Assembly (NCBI RefSeq): GCF_000344155.1 | Contig: NZ_BAOQ01000041.1 | Location: 1 to 42,795, forward strand | DNA from: Gordonia paraffinivorans NBRC 108238 | GTDB taxonomy: Bacteria; Actinomycetota; Actinomycetes; Mycobacteriales; Mycobacteriaceae | Direction of reading: 5' to 3' | Length of the DNA stretch: 42,795 bases | Part shown: in pieces, positions 33,985 through 42,475 of the stretch | Position numbering within the stretch: position 1 is the first letter of the stretch | Layout: each line of letters starts with the position of its first letter | Translations under genes and position numbers: made by a program | The notes under the pieces: generated by a model | Told to the model about the DNA's origin: nothing | The model's database searches: none | Seen by the model: the letters and a program-made list of their open reading frames with translations, nothing else

Positions 33985-34002
33985 AAACAGTCCGGACTGT
34001 TT
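33985..34002. promoter_or_regulatory. Perfect 18-bp palindrome, candidate TetR autoregulatory operator
   Basis: AAACAGTCCGGACTGTTT is perfectly symmetric and ends 19 nt before the tetR start at GTG 34022. Size, symmetry and AT-rich flanks suit a TetR dimer, and its place would block the promoter of the tetR-BVMO-choD operon. Confidence 0.8.
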
Positions 34003-34021
34003 CTGTGTTACGCTGCTCACC

Positions 34022-34603
34022 GTGACCGAGCAAACCACCACCCCGCGTCGGCGCACCCAGGCCGAACGCACCGCCGCGACCCAGGCACGGGTTCTCGACG
34101 CGGCGATCGAGGCGTTGGTCGAGGTCGGATACGCCGGCACCACCACCCAGGAGGTCAACCGGCGGGCTGGCGTCTCGCGCGGCGCACTGCTCCATCACTT
34201 CCCCACCCGGGAGTCGTTGGTGGTCGCGGCCGTCGACCATCTCGTGGAGCGACGCCTCGCCGAGGTGCTGTCCCGGCCGCGCACCGGCGAGGAAGGCCTC
34301 GAGGTCCTCGTCGAGGCGTTCAGCGGGCCGCTGTTCGACGCCGCGCTCGAGCTGTGGGTCGCCGCCCGCACCGACGTCAACCTGCGCACGGCGATGATCC
34401 CCCTCGAGAAGAAGGTCTCCGATGCCCTGGCCGTCGGAGGCGCCGAACTGTTCGGCGACCGCTACACCCCCGAAGAACTCGAACTCTCCATCGAACTCGC
34501 CCGCGGACTCGCGGTGTCGCGCATCCTGCGCTCGCCCGAGGCCGACCGGGAATACATCGACCGCCTCCTGCCCATCTGGAAGGACCTGTTGAACCATGAC
34601 TGA
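34022..34603 (+). CDS. TetR-family regulator of the BVMO-choD operon
   Basis: A 193-residue regulator. The helix-turn-helix is clear in RVLDAAIEALVEVGYAGTTTQEVNRRAGVSRGALLHHFPTRESLVVAAVDHL. The C-terminal domain has LELWVAARTDVNLRTAMIP, as in many actinobacterial TetR proteins. GTG 34022 is preferred; an ATG-equivalent start at 33962 would read through the operator. Its stop overlaps the start of the monooxygenase gene by 8 nt, so it is cotranscribed with its likely targets and probably represses itself at the palindrome 33985-34002. Confidence 0.9.
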   Translation: MTEQTTTPRRRTQAERTAATQARVLDAAIEALVEVGYAGTTTQEVNRRAGVSRGALLHHFPTRESLVVAAVDHLVERRLAEVLSRPRTGEEGLEVLVEAFSGPLFDAALELWVAARTDVNLRTAMIPLEKKVSDALAVGGAELFGDRYTPEELELSIELARGLAVSRILRSPEADREYIDRLLPIWKDLLNHD

Positions 34604-36167
34604 CACCAGCACGCGAGCACTGCCCGAGCGCGTCGACGTCCTCGTCGTCGGCGTCGGATTCGGCGGCCTCGCCGCACTCCACCGCCTGCGCAAGGACCAT
34701 CCGGAGCTGCGGGCCCTCGCCATCGAGCGCGCCGCCGGGGCCGGCGGCGTGTGGCGCGAGAACGACTACCCGGGCGCGGCATGCGACGTCCCGACGTCGC
34801 TGTACTCGCTGTCGTTCGCCCCGAACCCGAACTGGTCGCACACCTACGGGCGCCGCGGCGAGATCCACGAGTACCTTCGCTCGGTCGCCGCCGATTACGA
34901 GGATCAGATCCGCTACAACACCTCCCTGACCGCCGCCCGTTGGGACGGCGCCGCACAGGAGTGGGTCGTCGACACCACTAGCGGTCAGATCCGCACCCGG
35001 TTCCTGGTGGCCGCCCCCGGCGCTCTCTCGGAGCCGGGCGTCCCGGAGGTGCCCGGCATGGAGAAGTTCTCGGGCAAGGTCTTCCACTCCGCGCAGTGGG
35101 ATCACAGCCACGACCTGCGCGGCCGCAAGGTCGCGATCATCGGCACCGGCGCGTCGGCGATCCAGATCGTGCCCGAGATCGTCGACACCGTCGACCAGCT
35201 CACCGTCTTCCAGCGCACCCCGGCGTGGGTCGTGCCCCGCATCGACCGCACCATCAGCCCGCTCGAGCGCGCGGTCTACCGCCGCGTCCCGGGCGTGCAC
35301 CGCCTCGTCCGCAAGATGGTGTGGGCCTACCGCGAGTTCTACGTCGCGATGATGGCCCGCAACCCCAAGCTGCTCCCCATCGCGAAGACGGTCGCGCTGG
35401 CCCAGCTCCGCGTGCAGGTGAAGGACAAGGATCTGCGTCGTCGGCTCACCCCCGACTACCAGATCGGCTGCAAGCGGATGCTGCTGACCAACAAGTGGTT
35501 CCCGGCGCTGCAGCGCCCGAACGTCACCGTGACCGGCGCGCTGTCGCGGCTCACCGAGAACGGCGCGGTCGACGCCGACGGTCGTGAGCACGAGGTCGAC
35601 ACCGTCATCTTCGCCACCGGCTTCACCCCGACCGAGCCGCCCATCGCCAAGGCCGTGACCGGCCGCGACGGCCGCACCCTGGCCGAGACGTGGCAGGGTT
35701 CGCCGCGCGCGTACCGCGGCGTCGAGGTGCACGGCTTCCCCAACCTGTTCTTCCTGTACGGCCCCAACACCAACCTCGGCCACAGCTCGATCGTGCTGAT
35801 GCTGGAGCCGCAGGCGTACTACATGTCGAAGACGATCGGCGAGCTCAAGCGCAACGGCCGCAGCGTCTTCGAGGTCACCCAGGACGCGCAGGACCGCTAC
35901 AACGCCGAGCTCGACCCCGAACTCGAACGGACCGTGTGGAACTCGGGCGGCTGCTCGAGCTGGTACCTCGACTCCACCGGCCGCAACTCGGTCATGTGGC
36001 CGAAGTACACCAGCGACTTCCGCCGCATGATGTCGACGTTCGTGACCGCCGACCACCGCTTCGACGACGCCATCCCGGCCACCGCGCCGGCCGTCGAGGC
36101 CGCCACCGACAGCGCCGATGCTGTCGAGACCGAATCCGACTCCGTCGAAAGGACTCTCACCAAGTGA
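34596..36167 (+). CDS. Flavin monooxygenase of the Baeyer-Villiger type
   Basis: A 523-residue FAD/NADPH enzyme. The N-terminal Rossmann motif is VGVGFGGLAALHRL; GGVWRENDYPGAACDVPT is the conserved FAD-contact region; FSGKVFHSAQWDH matches the BVMO fingerprint FxGxxxHxxxW(P/D); and IIGTGASAIQ is the second Rossmann motif. FATGFTPTEPP and NTNLGHSSIVLM complete the family pattern. Such enzymes insert oxygen next to ketones, including cyclic or steroid ketones. The start overlaps the tetR stop by 8 nt and the stop overlaps choD by 4 nt, so the three are one operon. A steroid substrate is suggested only by the choD neighbour. Confidence 0.9.
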   Translation: MTDTSTRALPERVDVLVVGVGFGGLAALHRLRKDHPELRALAIERAAGAGGVWRENDYPGAACDVPTSLYSLSFAPNPNWSHTYGRRGEIHEYLRSVAADYEDQIRYNTSLTAARWDGAAQEWVVDTTSGQIRTRFLVAAPGALSEPGVPEVPGMEKFSGKVFHSAQWDHSHDLRGRKVAIIGTGASAIQIVPEIVDTVDQLTVFQRTPAWVVPRIDRTISPLERAVYRRVPGVHRLVRKMVWAYREFYVAMMARNPKLLPIAKTVALAQLRVQVKDKDLRRRLTPDYQIGCKRMLLTNKWFPALQRPNVTVTGALSRLTENGAVDADGREHEVDTVIFATGFTPTEPPIAKAVTGRDGRTLAETWQGSPRAYRGVEVHGFPNLFFLYGPNTNLGHSSIVLMLEPQAYYMSKTIGELKRNGRSVFEVTQDAQDRYNAELDPELERTVWNSGGCSSWYLDSTGRNSVMWPKYTSDFRRMMSTFVTADHRFDDAIPATAPAVEAATDSADAVETESDSVERTLTK

Positions 36168-37885
36168 CCAGAACCGATCGTCATGACGCCGATCATTACG
36201 ACGCCATAGTCATCGGCTCCGGCTTCGGCGGCTCGGTCGCCGCACTCCGCCTGACCGAAAAGGGTTACCGCGTCGCGGTTCTCGAATCGGGACGGCGGTT
36301 CGCCGACGAGGATCTGCCCAAGACCAGCTGGCGCCTGCGCGATTACGTGTGGGCGCCGGCCCTCGGGCTGTTCGGCGTGCAGCGCATGCATCCCCTCCGC
36401 GACGTGCTCGTCATGGCGGGCGCCGGCGTCGGCGGCGGGTCGCTGAACTACGCGAACACGCTCTACCGGCCGCTGCCCGCGTTCTTCGACGACCCGCACT
36501 GGGGCCGGATCACCGACTGGGCCTCGGAGCTCGACCCCTACTACGACCAGGCATCGCGCATGCTCGGCGTCACCACCTACCCGCGGGAGACCCCGGCCGA
36601 CAAGGTGATCCGCAAGATCGCGCAGGACATGGGCGCCGGCGACACCTTCGTGCACACGCCGGTCGGCGTGTACTTCGGCGAGCCCGGCAAGACCGTCGAG
36701 GACCCGTTCTTCGGCGGCGTCGGCCCGGCACGCACCGGGTGCACCGACTGCGGGTCCTGCATGACGGGCTGCCGCGTCGGCGCCAAGAACACCCTGGTGA
36801 AGAACTACCTGTACCTGGCCGAACAGGCCGGGGCGACGATCATCCCGATGACCACCGTCGACACGGTCTACCCGCGGTCGGAGGGCGGGTATGTCGTGGA
36901 GTCGCACCGGACGGGACGTCGCTGGTCACGCCGCGGACGGCGGGTGTTCACCGCCGATCACGTGGTGTTCGCCGCCGGCACCTACGGCACCAACAAGCTG
37001 CTGCTCGACATGCAGCAGAAGGGCCACCTGCCGGGCCTGTCGAAGCGTCTCGGCAAGGTGGTCCGCACCAACTCCGAGGCGGTTCTTGCCGCGACGGCCC
37101 GCAACCGCAAGGTCGACTACACCGAGGGCGTCGCGATCACCTCGTCGTTCCACCCCAACGACCACACCCACATCGAGCCGGTGCGATATGGCAAGGGCTC
37201 CAATCTGATCGGCCTGCTCCAGGCGATGCTCATCGACGGCGACGGCCCGTTGCCGCGGCCGCTGATGGCGATCGTCGAGGCGATCCGGCATCCGATCGTG
37301 ACGGCGCGGAGCCTCTGGGTGCGCAACTGGTCGGAGCGCACCATCATCGCGCTGGTGATGCAGACCGCCGACAACTCGCTCGAGTTGTTCTCCGGCCGTG
37401 GTCGTTTCGGTCCGATGCTGCGCAGCCGGAAGGGCGCCGGCGACCCGCCGCCGACCTGGATTCCGGAGGGCCACGAGGCCGTTCGCCGCGTCGCCGACGA
37501 GATCGACGGCGATCCGGGCGGTTCGTTCGTCGACTGGCTGAACATCCCGATGACCGCGCACTTCCTGGGCGGTTGCTCGATCGGGAACTCGGCCGAGGAC
37601 GGTGTGATCGACCCGTACCACCGGGTGTTCAACCATCCGGGTCTGCACGTCGTCGACGGTTCGGCGGTCTCTGCGAACCTCGGCGTGAACCCGTCCCTGA
37701 CGATCACGGCCCAGGCCGAGCGTGCACTCGCCATGTGGCCGAACGCAGGTGAGGCCGACCCGCGTCCGGCTCTCGGTGAGCCGTACCGTCCGGTCGCACC
37801 GGTTCCGCCGGTCCGCCCGACGGTCCCGGCCCACGCGCCGGCCGCGCTGCGGTTGCCGATCGAGCCGATCTCGAACGCCGGCTAG
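36164..37885 (+). CDS. choD: GMC oxidoreductase, ChoD-type (putative cholesterol oxidase)
   Basis: A 573-residue flavoprotein closely resembling mycobacterial ChoD (Rv3409c) as recalled: IGSGFGGSVAALRLTEKGYR, GAGVGGGSLNYANTLY, DPFFGGVGPARTGCTDC, HIEPVRYGKGSN, WSERTIIALVMQ, TAHFLGGCSIG and NLGVNPSLTITAQAER. A ferredoxin-like Cys cluster (CTDCGSCMTGC) lies at about 201-211. Despite the name, ChoD proteins are not well proven as cholesterol oxidases, so substrate is uncertain. GTG 36164 overlaps the BVMO stop (GTGA). There is no signal peptide. A strong hairpin follows the stop. Confidence 0.9.
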   Translation: MTRTDRHDADHYDAIVIGSGFGGSVAALRLTEKGYRVAVLESGRRFADEDLPKTSWRLRDYVWAPALGLFGVQRMHPLRDVLVMAGAGVGGGSLNYANTLYRPLPAFFDDPHWGRITDWASELDPYYDQASRMLGVTTYPRETPADKVIRKIAQDMGAGDTFVHTPVGVYFGEPGKTVEDPFFGGVGPARTGCTDCGSCMTGCRVGAKNTLVKNYLYLAEQAGATIIPMTTVDTVYPRSEGGYVVESHRTGRRWSRRGRRVFTADHVVFAAGTYGTNKLLLDMQQKGHLPGLSKRLGKVVRTNSEAVLAATARNRKVDYTEGVAITSSFHPNDHTHIEPVRYGKGSNLIGLLQAMLIDGDGPLPRPLMAIVEAIRHPIVTARSLWVRNWSERTIIALVMQTADNSLELFSGRGRFGPMLRSRKGAGDPPPTWIPEGHEAVRRVADEIDGDPGGSFVDWLNIPMTAHFLGGCSIGNSAEDGVIDPYHRVFNHPGLHVVDGSAVSANLGVNPSLTITAQAERALAMWPNAGEADPRPALGEPYRPVAPVPPVRPTVPAHAPAALRLPIEPISNAG

Positions 37886-37887
37886 AC

Positions 37888-37928
37888 GCGTGGGGGAGCA
37901 TGCGCCAGCGGCGCATGCTCCCCCACGC
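37888..37928 (+). terminator. Hairpin terminator after choD
   Basis: A perfect 19-bp stem (37888-37906 with 37910-37928, core TGGGGGAGCATGCGCC) around a 3-nt loop lies 2 nt after the choD stop. No U-tract follows. It would end the tetR-BVMO-choD transcript and may also act on alkB from the other side. Confidence 0.85.
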
Positions 37929-38010
37929 CCCAACACATCCGTGCTCCAACGGATTTCGTAGAACTCAGCGGGTCATGGCGTCCACGACTTCTACATCCTG
38001 ACGCCGGCCG

Positions 38011-38637
38011 TCACCACACACCCGGCGGCCGCAGCTGGATGCTGATCCGCGCCCCGGCTCCGCGCACCTTCGGCACGGCGTGCTCCCACGTCCGCTGGCA
38101 ATTGCCGCCCATCACGAGCAGGTCGCCCGACGACAACGTGAACCTCAACGACCTCCCGCCACCACGGGGCCGGAGCAAGAGCGGCCGCGGGGCGCCGAGG
38201 GAGATGATCGCAACCATCGTGTCGTGGGTCGCCGACCGGCCGATACGGTCGCCGTGCCAGGCCACCGAGTCGTTGCCGTCGCGATACAGGCTGATCCCCG
38301 CTGTCGCGAAACCCTCCGGCAGCTCCTCGCGATAGTGCTGTGACAGTGCAGACCGCATCTCGGTGATCAGCGGGTCCGGGAACGGGTCGTCGGCCTGATA
38401 GATCGACACCAGCCGAGGGACGTCGACCACCCGGTCGTACATCTGCCTGCGTTCCGCCCGCCACGGCACGTCGCGCCGGAGTCGCTCGAACAGCTCGTCC
38501 GGGCCACCGATCCAGCCGGGACACAGGTCCACCCATGCGCCGTCGGCAAGCGGCCGGCGCGTCGTCGCCGCGAGGTCGCCGAGGGTCGGTTCGATGTCGG
38601 CCTCGGCGAACAACGAGCCCTGGATGCCGATGGACAT
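38011..38637 (-). CDS. alkB: AlkB-type Fe(II)/2-oxoglutarate dioxygenase, DNA alkylation repair
   Basis: About 208 residues. The 2OG-Fe(II) core is intact: YRDGNDSVAWHGDRIG with the HxD iron ligands, LSSGDLLVMGGNCQRTWEHAVPKV with the distal His, and ARISIQLRPPG with the 2-oxoglutarate Arg pair. It starts MSIGIQGSLFAEADIEPT at ATG 38637, similar to actinobacterial AlkB proteins; GTG 38646 is an alternative. It would remove methyl adducts from DNA bases. A near-consensus SOS box lies about 22 nt upstream, so damage induction through LexA is likely. Confidence 0.92.
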   Translation of the reverse strand: MSIGIQGSLFAEADIEPTLGDLAATTRRPLADGAWVDLCPGWIGGPDELFERLRRDVPWRAERRQMYDRVVDVPRLVSIYQADDPFPDPLITEMRSALSQHYREELPEGFATAGISLYRDGNDSVAWHGDRIGRSATHDTMVAIISLGAPRPLLLRPRGGGRSLRFTLSSGDLLVMGGNCQRTWEHAVPKVRGAGARISIQLRPPGVW

Positions 38638-38658
38638 GCCGGTCACAATACACCCATA

Positions 38659-38674
38659 TCGAACACATTTTCGA
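38659..38674. promoter_or_regulatory. LexA (SOS) box upstream of alkB
   Basis: TCGAACACATTTTCGA differs by one base from the mycobacterial SOS box TCGAAC-N4-GTTCGA. The dyad extends outward to ATATCGAA...TTCGATAT (38656-38677), a perfect 8-bp arm repeat. It lies in the promoter position for alkB and also upstream of the divergent small gene at 38765. Confidence 0.82.
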
Positions 38675-38764
38675 TATCACGGCCCGGAAGGACCGGGTTC
38701 GCACCTTCACTAGTATCGGTGTCGATCCATACGCCGAAACCGCCAAGGCCGACCCCGTGCAACG

Positions 38765-38977
38765 ATGAGCGACGCAGACCACTCCACCGACCACGCCGAT
38801 GCCGGCACCCCAGGCGTCGGAACCTGGTGCCTGGTTCTCCCGCTCATGATCTTTCCCGTCCGGGAGATCGCGAGCGGCAGCTCCGACGTACTGGTCTACA
38901 TCCCGGTGATCGCCGCGGTCGCGGCCGCGATCATCCAGCTCACGATGGTGATCCGGCGACGCCGCGACGCCGCGTGA
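38765..38977 (+). CDS. Small putative membrane protein
   Basis: A 70-residue product from ATG 38765 with a His/Asp-rich start (SDADHSTDHADAG), two hydrophobic segments (TWCLVLPLMIFPVREI and VLVYIPVIAAVAAAIIQLTMVI) and a basic end RRRRDAA, consistent with a two-helix inner-membrane protein. No Shine-Dalgarno is obvious; translation may be leaderless. It shares a divergent promoter region and the SOS box with alkB. Coding status is plausible but unproven. Confidence 0.6.
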   Translation: MSDADHSTDHADAGTPGVGTWCLVLPLMIFPVREIASGSSDVLVYIPVIAAVAAAIIQLTMVIRRRRDAA

Positions 38978-39152
38978 CAACCGATCAGGAGTCGGTACGG
39001 CCCGGGACGCCTCGCAGACGTTCGCATTCCGCCGACACTCCCGCTGGTCGCCCCTGCGCCACCGCGGCAAGGTGTGAAACAGCCCACAGCCGACGGCGCG
39101 CTACTTTGCTTTAATCATTTCGTTATAAACCGTACGAGGGGAACCCACTTCG

Positions 39153-39665
39153 ATGAAGCGCACCGGTGTCGCCGGCCTGTTGGCCGCAGCCGCCATCCTG
39201 ATCCCGATCGCTCCGGCGACCGCCGATCCCGTCGGCGACATGTTCGGCAGCGCGAGCGGAAGCCTGGATTCCGGCAGCGCTGCGCTGGGGTCGTCGGGCG
39301 ACAAGGTCACCCATTACGGCAAGCTCGGCCGCAAGGACGCACCGAACGGCGTCCGCTCGATCAACGTCTGGGTCTACAACCCGAAGAACGCCCGCGAGCT
39401 CTCGCCGGGCACCTTCCCGCGGAACTCACGCCTGGGCGTGCGCTGGAACTCGATCATCGAGGCCGGCCCGATCGTCGACGGCGACGAGTGCCGCATGGAG
39501 GTCCGCCTGTCCGGCCCGAAGGTGCCCAAGGAGGCAGCGCTCTTCAAGACCCGCGACTGCACCGCGGTGAAGTCGTACTTCTTCAAGGGCGCCGGCGATT
39601 TCACGATCCGCGTCACCGACACCATCTCCGGGGCGTCGAACAGCATCGCGTTCTCGGTGCGATAG
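39153..39665 (+). CDS. Secreted protein of unknown function
   Basis: A 170-residue protein with a clear signal peptide (MKRTGVAGLLAAAAILIPIAPATA|DP, cleavage near residue 24). The mature part has a Gly/Ser-rich start and then a beta-rich domain (INVWVYNPKNARELSPGTFPRNSRLGVRWN, CRMEVRLSGPKVPKEAALFKTRDC, FTIRVTDTIS) with two Cys that may pair. No family recognised. GAGGGGA lies about 11 nt before ATG 39153 and the upstream DNA is AT-rich (TTTGCTTTAATCATT), probably the promoter. A hairpin follows. Confidence 0.8.
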   Translation: MKRTGVAGLLAAAAILIPIAPATADPVGDMFGSASGSLDSGSAALGSSGDKVTHYGKLGRKDAPNGVRSINVWVYNPKNARELSPGTFPRNSRLGVRWNSIIEAGPIVDGDECRMEVRLSGPKVPKEAALFKTRDCTAVKSYFFKGAGDFTIRVTDTISGASNSIAFSVR

Positions 39666-39690
39666 CCGGCTTTCCCGGCCGATCCGAAAG

Positions 39691-39729
39691 GTGCGGGCCG
39701 AGTGTCGCTTTCCGACGCTCGGCCCGCAC
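39691..39729. terminator. Bidirectional hairpin terminator
   Basis: GTGCGGGCCGAGTGTCG (39691-39707) pairs with CGACGCTCGGCCCGCAC (39713-39729), 17 bp with one T-G wobble, around a 5-nt loop. It separates the secreted-protein gene from the convergent SDR gene. Confidence 0.85.
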
Positions 39730-39744
39730 TCTGCGTTGGTGGCC

Positions 39745-40635
39745 TCAGCCAGCCGATGCCACGTCGAATGTCACGCCCGTCAGCTTCTCCGACTCCTCCC
39801 AGAGCCGTGCGCGCACTGACGCGTCGTCGGCGATCTTCTTGTATCGGTTCCGCCCCGGTGCACCGTGCAGCCCGAAGAATTGCGTTGGTCCGTAGTAGGT
39901 TCCGGACTCGAGACCGGGCATCGTCGCGGCATACAGTTCCGGCCAGGCGCCTGCAGCGGCCGACTGCACCATCGGCGTCTTGTTGGTCAGCTTCATGAGG
40001 AAGTCCATGACCGTCTCGGTGCGCCCCTGGAGTTCCGTCGCGGCATAGCCGGGATGCGCGACGAACGACTGCTTCGACGATCCGGCGTCCCGCAACCGAT
40101 GCGCCAGCTCCAGCCCGAACATGAGATTCGCGAGCTTCGAGTCGCCGTAGGCACGCCAACGGTTGTAGCGACGCTTCTCCCAGTTCAGGTCGTCGAGTTG
40201 CAGATTGCCGAGCTGGTGGAGCCCCGACGACACGGTCACCACCCGGTCGGAGATCTTCGGCAGCAGCAGTGCGGTGAGTGCGAAGTGGCCGAGATGATTG
40301 GTGCCGATCTGCATCTCGAAACCGTCGGCGGTACGTTGCAGCGGTACCGCCATCAGGCCGGCATTGTTGATGAGAACGTCTGCCCCGGTAACGGATTCGG
40401 CGAAGCTGCGCACCGATGCGAGGTCGGCGAGGTCGAGTTTCGCCACCGTCGCCTTGGGTCCGAGCCGCTGGGCGACGGCATCCGCCTTGACGGTGTTCCG
40501 ACAGGCCAGGATGACCTCTGCCCCGGCCCCGACGAGCGCGGTGGCCGCTTCGGCACCGAGGCCGCTGTTGGCGCCGGTCACCACGAAGGTGCGTCCGGTC
40601 TGGTCGGGAATGTTCGCCGAGGTCCAACCACTCAT
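39745..40635 (-). CDS. Short-chain dehydrogenase/reductase, retinol-dehydrogenase-like
   Basis: A 296-residue NAD(P)H enzyme. SDR motifs are intact: TGANSGLG, LDLADLASV, NNAGLMAVP (NNAG), catalytic Ser in VVTVSSGLHQ, and YGDSK holding the catalytic Tyr and Lys; HPGYAATELQ follows. ATG 40635 is chosen since AGGGGG lies 8-9 nt upstream; a start at 40671 would add 12 residues. Substrate unknown; the family oxidises or reduces alcohols and ketones, including retinoid- and steroid-like ones. It is convergent with the secreted-protein gene and follows the cyclase gene on the same strand after about 130 nt. Confidence 0.9.
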   Translation of the reverse strand: MSGWTSANIPDQTGRTFVVTGANSGLGAEAATALVGAGAEVILACRNTVKADAVAQRLGPKATVAKLDLADLASVRSFAESVTGADVLINNAGLMAVPLQRTADGFEMQIGTNHLGHFALTALLLPKISDRVVTVSSGLHQLGNLQLDDLNWEKRRYNRWRAYGDSKLANLMFGLELAHRLRDAGSSKQSFVAHPGYAATELQGRTETVMDFLMKLTNKTPMVQSAAAGAWPELYAATMPGLESGTYYGPTQFFGLHGAPGRNRYKKIADDASVRARLWEESEKLTGVTFDVASAG

Positions 40636-40765
40636 GTCCGAGCCCCCTGTGCTGGTCGTGCGGCCGGGCACCTGCGCCGCGGCCCTGCGCCCCCACGCTA
40701 TTGACGGCCGAGTGCGGCGTCAACGGTTCGCCACCGGTTGCGAACGCACGGCCACGACCCGGCGC

Positions 40766-42475
40766 TCACCCGCCGAACAGCCCCGTTTTCAGGTTGGCCC
40801 CGACGATCTTGCGCGCCGGGCGTAACAGTTCGGCGATCACGTTCGTCGACGATCCGAGTCGGTTCACGAGTTCCCGAGGGGCGTAGAACTCGGTCGGCAC
40901 CGACCGCCCGCGCATGATGCGGCTGCCGAGCAGTTCCCATTCCTGCGCCTCGGTACCGGCCACCTCGATCGCAGCCCCGCCGGCGAGCGCCGGAACGCGG
41001 CCCGTCTTGGCCATGTCCGACAGCCTCGAACACTCGTTGACCGGGTCCCCGATGACGGTGTACTCGTAGCGGCGTTCGTGGCCGATGTTGCCGGCGAACA
41101 CCTCCCCGTAGGAGACGCCGATCCCCCAGCGGATGTCGAGGCTGTTGGCGAGGCGGTCGGCGAGCTCGCGGGCGGCGGCGAGGGCGTGGCCGGCGGGGTC
41201 CTCGATCTCGACGGGCGCGCCGAAGATGGCGAGTGCCGCATCACCCTCGAACTTGTTGACGAAGCCCTGGTTGTGGTCGACGACGTCGAACACGATGCTG
41301 AAGAAGGCGTTGAGCAGTTCGGCGACGTCGTCGGGGCTGCGGTCCTGGGAGAGCTTGGTCGAGCCGACGATGTCGACGAACAGCACCCCGACCCGGGTGT
41401 TGGTGCCGTGCATGCCGATCCCATCGGAGATGGCGAGATCGGCGACGGTGTCTCCGACGTGACGGGCGAAGATCTCGCGCATCCGCTCGCGCTCGGCGAG
41501 GCCCTTCACCATCTCGTTGAATCCGTGCTGCAGCACACCGAGTTCTGACGAGTCGTAGACCGGGACGCGTGCGTTGTAGTCGCCGTGCTCTACGCGGTGG
41601 ACGGCGAGGTGCATCTCGGTGAGAGGGTCGGCGAGGGCCTGACCCACGAGCGCGATGACGCGGGCGCCGGCGGCGAGCGCGACGAGGGTGAGCACCACCG
41701 TGGTCCAGTCCACGGCACCGGCGACGTCGGGCAGCAGTCCGGTGAACCGTCCGGCGTTGACGGTCAAGAGACCGATCATCGGGATCGCCGAACAGACCAC
41801 CCACACCACCATCAACCGGATGCGGACACCGTGCATCACGTGGGTGGCCGGGAAGTCCTCGAGGACCACGATCGACAGGGGCCGGGACGCCCGTTCGACG
41901 AACAGGTAGGTCAGGCACGCGCTCGACGCGCCGGCAAGGGTGAACGCGACCGCGACACCGGCGACCGTGGCAAGGGTGAGGTCGTCGGCGACCGCGACAT
42001 AGAACAGGGCGGCCGAGACCCATGCCGCGACCGAGACGAGCAGTTGCATGCCGGGAACGCGCTGCACCGCCCGTCGGCGTGCGTGATCGGCGGGCCGGCA
42101 ACTGACGAACCACTCCAGCTGCGGGCGGAAGACCAGGAGTCCGAACACGACGTTGACGACGATGCCGGTGACGATCGCACCGACGACCGCCGGGAAGTTG
42201 GGGGCGCCGAGAGTCTCGGCGAAGGTGAGCTGTCCGCCGTTGAAGGACAATTGCACCAGCAGGAACGTCTCGAGACCGATCAGCGCATAGCTGAGCACGA
42301 CAGCCGACACCGCGGTGAAGACGGAGTGCCGGGCGATCCGCGCGCGCATCTCCGGACCGACACGTGCCCATCCGCGCGGGCTGGGCACCGTCGGGAGTCC
42401 CCACAGCAGCCCGGAGGTGCGGCGTCGCAACCGCGTCCACGGCACGCCACGAGAACTGTGGCGCCTGCGCTTCAT
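40766..42475 (-). CDS. Membrane class III adenylate cyclase with HAMP domain
   Basis: A 569-residue protein with a basic N-terminus, six predicted membrane helices (from HSVFTAVSAVVLSYALIG to VDWTTVVLTLVALAAG), a HAMP linker (LAVHRVEHGDYNARVPVYDSSELGVLQHGFNEMV) and a class III cyclase domain. Metal-binding Asp are in LFVDIVGSTKL and KFEGDAALAIFG; the adenine-specifying Lys (KFEGD) and Asp (YTVIGDPVNECSRL) and transition-state Asn are present, so ATP is the likely substrate. The plan matches the six-helix cyclases of M. tuberculosis (Rv1318c-Rv1320c, Rv3645). It would supply cAMP, which the CRP-type site upstream of rpfA would read. Confidence 0.93.
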   Translation of the reverse strand: MKRRRHSSRGVPWTRLRRRTSGLLWGLPTVPSPRGWARVGPEMRARIARHSVFTAVSAVVLSYALIGLETFLLVQLSFNGGQLTFAETLGAPNFPAVVGAIVTGIVVNVVFGLLVFRPQLEWFVSCRPADHARRRAVQRVPGMQLLVSVAAWVSAALFYVAVADDLTLATVAGVAVAFTLAGASSACLTYLFVERASRPLSIVVLEDFPATHVMHGVRIRLMVVWVVCSAIPMIGLLTVNAGRFTGLLPDVAGAVDWTTVVLTLVALAAGARVIALVGQALADPLTEMHLAVHRVEHGDYNARVPVYDSSELGVLQHGFNEMVKGLAERERMREIFARHVGDTVADLAISDGIGMHGTNTRVGVLFVDIVGSTKLSQDRSPDDVAELLNAFFSIVFDVVDHNQGFVNKFEGDAALAIFGAPVEIEDPAGHALAAARELADRLANSLDIRWGIGVSYGEVFAGNIGHERRYEYTVIGDPVNECSRLSDMAKTGRVPALAGGAAIEVAGTEAQEWELLGSRIMRGRSVPTEFYAPRELVNRLGSSTNVIAELLRPARKIVGANLKTGLFGG

